In this document: one piece after another, positions 58,452 through 64,000 of the stretch
Layout: each line of letters starts with the position of its first letter
Position numbering within the stretch: the stretch's first letter is position 1
From: Pseudohalioglobus sediminis
Lineage (GTDB): Bacteria; Pseudomonadota; Gammaproteobacteria; Pseudomonadales; Halieaceae
Assembly: GCF_008370495.1 (NCBI RefSeq)
Contig: NZ_VTUX01000003.1
Coordinates: 186,001-250,000, forward strand
Direction of reading: 5' to 3'
DNA: 64,000 bases
The notes under the pieces: model-generated
Databases searched by the model: none
What the model was told of the DNA's origin: nothing
Seen by the model: only the letters and a program-made list of their open reading frames with translations
Program-made: the position numbers and the translations under genes

Positions 58452-59990
58452 ATGTCGTCAGCCACTGGCAATGAATCCAGTTTTGTCCGCCGTGCATTGG
58501 CCACCGTAGAGCGGGTTGGCAACAAGCTTCCCGACCCGACACTGCTGTTCATCGCCCTGCTGGTGGTGGTCTGGGTGCTATCCTGGCTGTTGTCCTATGT
58601 CGACTGGGGCGTCAGTGACCCTCGCACCGGTGCACCCCTGGTGGTGGTCAACCAGCTGTCAGGCGAGGCCATGGTGCAGTTCTTCTCCTCCATGGTGCAG
58701 ACCTTTGCCCACTTCCACCCCATCGGTGTGGTGCTGGTTGCCATGCTTGGCATCGGCGTGGCGGATCACACCGGGTTTATCGGTTCTGCCCTGCGCGCGA
58801 TGATGAGTGTCACCGCAAAATGGCTGCTTACACCCATGCTGATTCTTGTGGGCATTGTCAGTCATACCGCCGCAGACGCCGGCTATGTGCTGGTGATCCC
58901 GCTGGGCGGCATTATTTTCTATGCCGCTGGCAGGCACCCGCTGGCGGGGATCGCGGCGGCGTTTGCCGGGGTCTCCGGCGGCTTTTCCGCCAACTTCATC
59001 CCCTCCGCCATTGATCCGATGCTACAGGGCATCTCCCAGTCCGGCGCACAGATACTCGATCCGGATATCACCCTGAATCCGCTGAATAATTTCTTCTTTA
59101 CCGCTTCTTCTTCACTGCTGATCATTGCCCTCGGCTGGCTGGTCACTGACAAAATCGTGGAGCCGCGCCTGCAGGGCACCGCAGTGGATGAGAATCTTGA
59201 AGACCTCCCGTCCATGGCGCCGCTGGCAGAAAACGAGCGCCGCGGCCTGCGTGCGGCGCTGTGGTCCATGGTGATCGCCATTGCCCTGCTGGTTGCCAGC
59301 GCCTGGCCCGAGACGTCGCCCTGGCGCGGCAGTACAGGTGCGCTGACCGAGCTGGGCGCCCCGCTTATGGGCTCGATCGTGCCACTGATATTCGTGCTGT
59401 TCCTGCTGCCCGGCGTGGTCTACGGTTACCGCGCCGGTACGGTAACCAGTGCCCGGGATATTATTGCCGGCATGACCAAGGCGATGGAGAGCATGGCCTA
59501 CTACCTGGTAATCATGTTCTTCATCGCCCAGTTCATCTTCGCCTTTGCGCAATCAAATCTCGGGGTACTGCTCGCGGTAGAGGGCGCCGCGGCATTGAAG
59601 GCCGCGGGCCTGCCCAGCGCCATGACCATCGTCGGCATCATCCTGTTGACCGGCCTGCTCAACCTGTTTATCGGCTCGGCGTCGGCCAAGTGGGCACTGC
59701 TGGCGCCCATATTCGTGCCTATGCTGATGGAACTCGGTATTTCCCCGGACCTGGCCCAGGCGGCCTATCGTGTGGGTGACTCCACAACCAACATCATCAC
59801 CCCGCTGATGCCCTATTTCCCCCTGGTCGTGGTCTACTGCCAGCGTTACATCAGGAGCGCCGGCATCGGCACGCTGACAGCGATGATGCTGCCCTACTCG
59901 CTGATATTCCTGGTGGTATGGAGTTTCTACCTGCTGGCCTACTGGGGCCTGGGCGTACCCCTGGGGTTGCAGTCCTCGTACACTTACTGA
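58452..59990 (+). CDS. AbgT-family transporter
   Basis: 512 residues from the ATG at 58452. At least eleven hydrophobic segments and the AbgT features: RVGNKLPDPTLLFIALLVVVW near the N-terminus, SHTAADAGYVLVIPLGG (about 140), GGFSANFIPSAIDPML and GSASAKWALLAPIFVPMLMELGISPDLAQAAYRVGDSTTNIITPLMPYFPLV. The family moves p-aminobenzoyl-glutamate or exports sulfonamide-like compounds. Stands alone here. Confidence 0.94.
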   Translation: MSSATGNESSFVRRALATVERVGNKLPDPTLLFIALLVVVWVLSWLLSYVDWGVSDPRTGAPLVVVNQLSGEAMVQFFSSMVQTFAHFHPIGVVLVAMLGIGVADHTGFIGSALRAMMSVTAKWLLTPMLILVGIVSHTAADAGYVLVIPLGGIIFYAAGRHPLAGIAAAFAGVSGGFSANFIPSAIDPMLQGISQSGAQILDPDITLNPLNNFFFTASSSLLIIALGWLVTDKIVEPRLQGTAVDENLEDLPSMAPLAENERRGLRAALWSMVIAIALLVASAWPETSPWRGSTGALTELGAPLMGSIVPLIFVLFLLPGVVYGYRAGTVTSARDIIAGMTKAMESMAYYLVIMFFIAQFIFAFAQSNLGVLLAVEGAAALKAAGLPSAMTIVGIILLTGLLNLFIGSASAKWALLAPIFVPMLMELGISPDLAQAAYRVGDSTTNIITPLMPYFPLVVVYCQRYIRSAGIGTLTAMMLPYSLIFLVVWSFYLLAYWGLGVPLGLQSSYTY

Positions 59991-60082
59991 AGACGCGCAG
60001 TCCAGCTCTGCACGGCGCGGCGAGCGGGTAGTCCTATCTGCGGATTACACCGTATCAATGCGTAATGACATGGAGAACCGTG

Positions 60083-60241
60083 ATGAAAGCGACCACTGAC
60101 ACATCGAGCGAACCAGCCAAGCCCCAGGACTCATCGCGGCTGCCCTGCCGCGGATGCCTGCCCGACTGCCGCTGGCGCACGACCTGCGACGGGCGGCCGT
60201 GGCGCACACTGGAGACGGCCAGCGGGGGCAAAAGCGCATGA
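60083..60241 (+). CDS. 52-residue Cys-rich ORF coupled to the DUF3833 gene
   Basis: ATG at 60083 with GGAGAACC 5-12 nt upstream; the stop overlaps the next gene start (ATGA, 60238-60241). The sequence has CRGCLPDCRWRTTC, a C-x2-C-x3-C-x5-C pattern that could bind a metal or form disulfides. There is no signal peptide. Tight coupling and a good ribosome site support expression. No family recognised. Confidence 0.5.
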   Translation: MKATTDTSSEPAKPQDSSRLPCRGCLPDCRWRTTCDGRPWRTLETASGGKSA

Positions 60242-60816
60242 ACGCAGAACATGGGCGGGCCACTACCCGCCGTCGATTGCTGCCACGCTTCGCAGTGCTG
60301 GCGGCGCTGCTGGGCCTGATCAGCGGGTGTAGCCAGGTCAGTGTCAGTGATTACCGGGATTTCAGCCCCACTTTCGAGGTGGAGCAATTCTTCGATGGCA
60401 AGCTCGCCGCACACGGCGTGGTGAAGAACCGCGGCGGCAAAGTGATCAGGACCTTCAATGCCACCATTGACGCCAGTTGGGAAGACGGCGTGGGCGTGCT
60501 GGATGAAGATTTCGTTTTCAATGATGGTGAGAAACAGAAACGGGTTTGGACACTGCGCCGCCAGCCCGACGGTTCCTACATCGGCACTGCCGGGGATGTC
60601 ACCGGCGAGGGCATTTTGCGCCAGTCCGGCAACGCCGTGTTCCTGGATTATGTATTACAGGTGCCCTACCGCGGCGACACCATCGACGTTCGCGTCGACG
60701 ACCGCATGTACCTGCTGACGCCAGATATCCTGATCAACGAATCGACATTGAACAAGTTTGGCGTCCGCGTCGGCGAGCTGCTGCTGGTCATTCGGCGCCT
60801 GCCCACACCGGACTAG
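60238..60816 (+). CDS. DUF3833-family lipoprotein
   Basis: 192 residues from the ATG at 60238. Signal with lipobox ISGC near residue 31. The mature part, [56 protein letters not shown]...[29 protein letters not shown], matches the DUF3833 pattern. Outer-membrane lipoprotein of unknown role, coupled to the small Cys-rich ORF and convergent with yebC (4-bp overlap of stops). Confidence 0.82.
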   Translation: MNAEHGRATTRRRLLPRFAVLAALLGLISGCSQVSVSDYRDFSPTFEVEQFFDGKLAAHGVVKNRGGKVIRTFNATIDASWEDGVGVLDEDFVFNDGEKQKRVWTLRRQPDGSYIGTAGDVTGEGILRQSGNAVFLDYVLQVPYRGDTIDVRVDDRMYLLTPDILINESTLNKFGVRVGELLLVIRRLPTPD

Positions 60817-61526
60817 GCGACGTTGTGGTAGACCTTCTGCACGTCTTCAACATCGTTTAGCATGTCCAGGAACTTTTCAAACATGGGCTCATCACTCTCG
60901 GCGATGGGCGCGGTGTCTTTGGGCACGAACTGAATTTCCTCGACGTCGAACTCGATGTCACCGAAGGCCTCCTGTAAGGCCTGCCTCGCCCTGGCGAACT
61001 CGGTGTGTGGCGTAAACACGCTGACTTTACCGTCCTCGCACTCGATGTCCTCGACCTCGACATCTGCCATCATCAGCGCATCGAGCACAGCTTCCTCATC
61101 CTCCCCCGCGAACACAAAGATGGCGCAGTGATCAAAGGCGTGACTGACGCTACCGGGCGTGCCGATTTTACATTTGGTCTTGGTAAAACACTGGCGCACA
61201 TCGCCGATAGTGCGATTGGGGTTGTCCGTGAGACAGTCAACGATCACCATGCAACCGCCCGGGCCAAAGCCCTCGTAACGGGCCGCGGCAAAATCCTCAC
61301 CGGCGTTACCCGCGGCCTTGTCGATGGCCTTGTCGATAACGTGGGCCGGGACCTGGTCTTTCTTGGCACGGTCAATGGCGCTGCGCAGGGCCAGGTTACC
61401 CGCCGGGTCAGTACCACCCTGTTTGGCGGTAACGTAGATCACGCGGGCGTGCTTGCTGTAGACGCGGGCTTTCTGGTCCGACGTCTTGGCCATGGATTCC
61501 TTGCGGTTCTGGTAGGCTCTGCCCAT
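60813..61526 (-). CDS. yebC: YebC/PmpR-family DNA-binding/translation-associated protein
   Basis: 237 residues, standard length. N-terminal region [38 protein letters not shown], then [51 protein letters not shown] and a tail with [18 protein letters not shown], all YebC hallmarks. Described as a transcriptional regulator; recent work links the family to relief of ribosome stalling. Confidence 0.95.
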   Translation of the reverse strand: MGRAYQNRKESMAKTSDQKARVYSKHARVIYVTAKQGGTDPAGNLALRSAIDRAKKDQVPAHVIDKAIDKAAGNAGEDFAAARYEGFGPGGCMVIVDCLTDNPNRTIGDVRQCFTKTKCKIGTPGSVSHAFDHCAIFVFAGEDEEAVLDALMMADVEVEDIECEDGKVSVFTPHTEFARARQALQEAFGDIEFDVEEIQFVPKDTAPIAESDEPMFEKFLDMLNDVEDVQKVYHNVA

Positions 61527-61682
61527 GGGTTACTCCTGAAAAAAACCGCGATTATAAGCGAGATTGACCCGTGCTTTCATCCACGCTGCACAAGCCATGA
61601 GCGCGCCAAATATTGATCCATCTCCCTGCCGCCTTTGCGGGCATGGCCTATGATGAAAAAAAGGGAAGACGGAGGCATTGGT

Positions 61683-63233
61683 ATGAAAGCATCGACGGCT
61701 GTCGCTATTGCATCGGAAGCACCGGACACGGTAGCTGCCGGGCGCCAGTTGGCGGAGGCTGGCGGTAACGCGGTGGATATAGCCGTCGGTGCTGCCCTGG
61801 CAGCTACCGTTTCGGAGGCATTGATGTGCTCACTTGGCGGCTCTGCCTTCATCCAGGTCAAGTTGCCGCAGCAACAACCCGAATTGATAGACGGCGCCGA
61901 CGCCATGCCCCATATACCCGAGGCAGCGCTGCACAGCGGGCAGAAGGCCTGGCAGGAAGCCTGTATCCCCTATGGTGACGGCATCAGTATCAATGTGGGC
62001 CATGCCTCTGTTGCGGTTCCGGGCATGTTGCGCGCACTGGAGCTGGCGTGGCAGCGCCACGGCAGCCTGCCCTGGGCAGAGGTGTTGGCGCCGGCGGTGG
62101 CCCTTGCACGCAGCGGCACCACTGCCAGCCAGACGCTGGACATGTGGCTGGGCATGGCCGGTCGCGCGGTATTTCACCAGCAACGTGAGAGTCGGGAGAC
62201 GTTTTTCCCCGATGGCAGCACCCCGCTGCGCCAGGGCGATTTCTATAAACCGCCACACCTTGACCAGTCCCTCGAGCTGATTGCGCGGGAAGGGGCCGAC
62301 GCCCTGTATTGCGGTGACCTGGGAGCGGCTTTCAGCAAGGAAATTCTCGGCAACAACGGCTACGTCACGCGCCAGGACCTGGCCGCGTACCGGGCCGAGG
62401 TGCGCCAGCCGCTGCTGCTGCAGTCACACGGGTACCACCTCGCTCTCAACCCACCGCCCTCCATCGGCGGCGCTATGGCCGGTTCCATGGTCAATCTCTA
62501 CGATGACCTGTGGCGGCAGGATATGAGCGAGGCAGAGCGCATCTTGCTGGTCGCGCGCATCCAGCGCACCATGTTCGACCTGCGTCACCGCGAAGGCTCA
62601 GCACAGTGGAATGACGAGCGCGCGGCACACATTCTCGAGGCCGACTGGCTGCGCCGGTTTTTCCACAAGACGTTTTCACCAAACACCATGCATATGAGCG
62701 TCGCCACGGGGGACGGTGCAGTGGTCGCCATCACCATGAGCAACGGCTACGGTTCCGGAATTTCCATTCCCGGCACTGGAATACCCACCAACAACAGCCT
62801 GGGCGAGCCGGAGCTCAACCCGGCGGGTTACTTCCGCATACCCGCTGGCGGCAGGCTGGTGTCAAACATGTCACCCACCGTGGTCTGGCAGGACAATGGC
62901 ATGGCGCTGGCCATGGGCTCGCCAGGGGCCAGCCGTATCACCACGACCATCCTGCAGGGCTGGATTCGACTCGGCTTTGAAGGCATGAGCTTCGAAGATA
63001 TGGTGCGGGCGCCGCGGCTGCACGTGGAGCGGATCAACGACGAATTCGTGGTGCAGCATGAGCCAGGGCTCGATGTCAGCCTGGCCGCACGGCACTTTCG
63101 CCTGCGCGCATTCGACCAGCCCGACATGTATTTCGGCGCCCTGAACGTCGCCGGAAGCGATGCCGATGGGCGCCTTCACGCACTCGCTGACACCCGTCGC
63201 CACGGCGCCCAATTCGTCTCCGAGCAGGCGTGA
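61683..63233 (+). CDS. Gamma-glutamyltransferase family protein
   Basis: 516 residues from the ATG at 61683 (MKASTAVAIASEAPDTVAAGRQLAEAGGNAVDIAVGAALAATVSEAL...GGSAFIQV), an Ntn-hydrolase. The autocleavage/nucleophile Thr is probably in PNTMHMSVATGDG (about 330), followed by NGYGSGISIPGTGI and SNMSPTVVW...GSPGASRITTTILQ. There is no signal peptide, so it may be cytoplasmic, unlike classical periplasmic Ggt. Substrate likely a gamma-glutamyl amide or related amide. Confidence 0.88.
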   Translation: MKASTAVAIASEAPDTVAAGRQLAEAGGNAVDIAVGAALAATVSEALMCSLGGSAFIQVKLPQQQPELIDGADAMPHIPEAALHSGQKAWQEACIPYGDGISINVGHASVAVPGMLRALELAWQRHGSLPWAEVLAPAVALARSGTTASQTLDMWLGMAGRAVFHQQRESRETFFPDGSTPLRQGDFYKPPHLDQSLELIAREGADALYCGDLGAAFSKEILGNNGYVTRQDLAAYRAEVRQPLLLQSHGYHLALNPPPSIGGAMAGSMVNLYDDLWRQDMSEAERILLVARIQRTMFDLRHREGSAQWNDERAAHILEADWLRRFFHKTFSPNTMHMSVATGDGAVVAITMSNGYGSGISIPGTGIPTNNSLGEPELNPAGYFRIPAGGRLVSNMSPTVVWQDNGMALAMGSPGASRITTTILQGWIRLGFEGMSFEDMVRAPRLHVERINDEFVVQHEPGLDVSLAARHFRLRAFDQPDMYFGALNVAGSDADGRLHALADTRRHGAQFVSEQA

Positions 63234-63291
63234 TGCACAGGCGCCGCGAGTAAACTAGACTGCGCACTACACTTTCACGGAGCGCGCCGCC

Positions 63292-64000
63292 ATGCCCAGC
63301 ACCAGGACACACTACCTGCTTACCGTCATCGCCCTGTTATTCAGCCTGCAGGCATCCGGCCAGGGCGTGACCATTGGCGGTACGCCTGCCGATGGCGAGG
63401 CGGTAGGGCTGACCGCGATGTTTGCCGGTGATCGCTTTGAAAACTTCCGCCACATGGAGCGCTTTGTTCCGACCTCAGTAATGACGCCCTCTCCCATTCC
63501 CTGGGATCTGGGCGAGAACTACAACACCCTCGAGTACAGTGGCCCTTTCCTGGGGCAACCCACCAGCCTTGCCCGGTTCATGACCCTGTCTGCCACCTCG
63601 GCCCTGCTGGTGATAAAAGATGGTCGTATTATTCATGAGCAGTACGCCCATGGTGATTCCCGCGACAGCCTGCATGTCTCGTTTTCAGTCGCCAAGTCGT
63701 TTACTTCGGCGCTGCTGGGCATTGCCCTCGGGGAAGGCAGACTGGACAGCCTCGATGATCCGATCCGCAAGTATCTGCCCGAACTCACCAGCAAAACCTT
63801 CGACGGCGTGACCGTCGCGCACGTTCTGCAGATGTCATCCGGCGTACGCTTCAACGAGACCTACACCGACCCGGAGGCGGACATCAACAAGATGACCACC
63901 ATGGTCCCGCCGATGACCTACCTGGAGTACATCAATACGCTCGAGCGTGAACACCCCCCGGGCACTTTCAACCATTACGCCAGCATCAACACCCAGTTAT
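63292..64000 (+). CDS. Serine hydrolase, beta-lactamase/class C family (partial, runs off right edge)
   Basis: 236 residues visible from the ATG at 63292. Signal peptide to about residue 23 (LQASGQ). The S-x-x-K catalytic motif is FSVAKSF (about 138) and the Y-x-S/N motif is HYASINTQ (about 228), just before the edge. LLVIKDGRIIHEQYAHG and VTVAHVLQMSSGVRFNE are typical of esterase-like class C beta-lactamase relatives. Exported; substrate unknown. Confidence 0.88.
   Translation, partial: MPSTRTHYLLTVIALLFSLQASGQGVTIGGTPADGEAVGLTAMFAGDRFENFRHMERFVPTSVMTPSPIPWDLGENYNTLEYSGPFLGQPTSLARFMTLSATSALLVIKDGRIIHEQYAHGDSRDSLHVSFSVAKSFTSALLGIALGEGRLDSLDDPIRKYLPELTSKTFDGVTVAHVLQMSSGVRFNETYTDPEADINKMTTMVPPMTYLEYINTLEREHPPGTFNHYASINTQL

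Noticed and set aside
1-64000. CRISPR arrays, rRNA genes, riboswitches or a replication origin
   Set aside because: No regularly spaced short repeats, rRNA-like stretches, recognised aptamer cores or DnaA-box clusters were seen anywhere in the window.

Overview
The window is about 64 kb of a GC-rich gammaproteobacterial chromosome. Several things point to a marine, heterotrophic member of the Halieaceae/Cellvibrionales or a relative: a large TonB-dependent receptor, PA2778/PA2779-type proteins, an AbgT transporter, the kbl-tdh pair, YebC, and many short-chain dehydrogenases (SDRs) next to TetR regulators. The genus cannot be fixed from the sequence alone.

Layout. 1-11.7 kb: a catabolic/regulatory region with a partial TetR, a TonB receptor, a cupin, a GPH-type symporter, a Coq4-like protein, an acetoacetate-decarboxylase-family protein, three SDRs and a second TetR. 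11.8-17.4 kb: galactose/glycoside use (galT; a phyH-galK-galM operon; a GH1 glycosidase). Three copies of one 18-bp palindrome lie in the divergent promoter regions of the TetR/SDR/galactose block. 17.5-29.6 kb: housekeeping and accessory genes (enoyl-reductase-like protein, FAD oxidoreductase, OmpA-family protein, fasciclin protein, a divergent sigma-70 factor, a molybdopterin oxidoreductase, GST, EthD protein, PA2778/PA2779 pair).

29.8-42.95 kb is a mobile region built on a tRNA-Arg(ACG) gene. The intact tRNA is at 42877-42953 (minus strand). A 46-bp copy of its 3' part lies at 31485-31530, beside what looks like the tRNA's original terminator. Between them is an 11.4-kb island: a ParD gene with a truncated ParE, a MarR-P450 unit divergent from an RND efflux pair plus two hotdog thioesterases, a 1-kb hairpin-rich non-coding stretch, two tyrosine recombinases and an excisionase-like protein. 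Left of the island are two tandem 180-bp units, each carrying a tRNA 3' stub and a terminator; the second is split by a 1305-bp ISL3-family insertion sequence. A further 14-bp copy of the tRNA anticodon arm sits at the broken end of parE, so the tRNA locus appears to have been used more than once.

43-64 kb returns to backbone genes: a CoA-transferase; the RimK-like ligase / inactive transglutaminase / retropepsin-like protease set; tdh-kbl; an alpha/beta hydrolase; succinate-semialdehyde dehydrogenase; a broken SDR pseudogene; a DUF3482 GTPase with a DUF2868 membrane partner; AbgT; a 52-residue Cys-rich ORF coupled to a DUF3833 lipoprotein; yebC; a gamma-glutamyltransferase; and a serine hydrolase cut by the right edge.

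The most interesting candidates are the layered tRNA-Arg integration locus with its stub/terminator repeats, the 18-bp palindrome family tying a TetR/SDR cluster to galactose genes, and the efflux/P450/thioesterase cargo. All functions are read from sequence motifs and family knowledge; no database search was possible.
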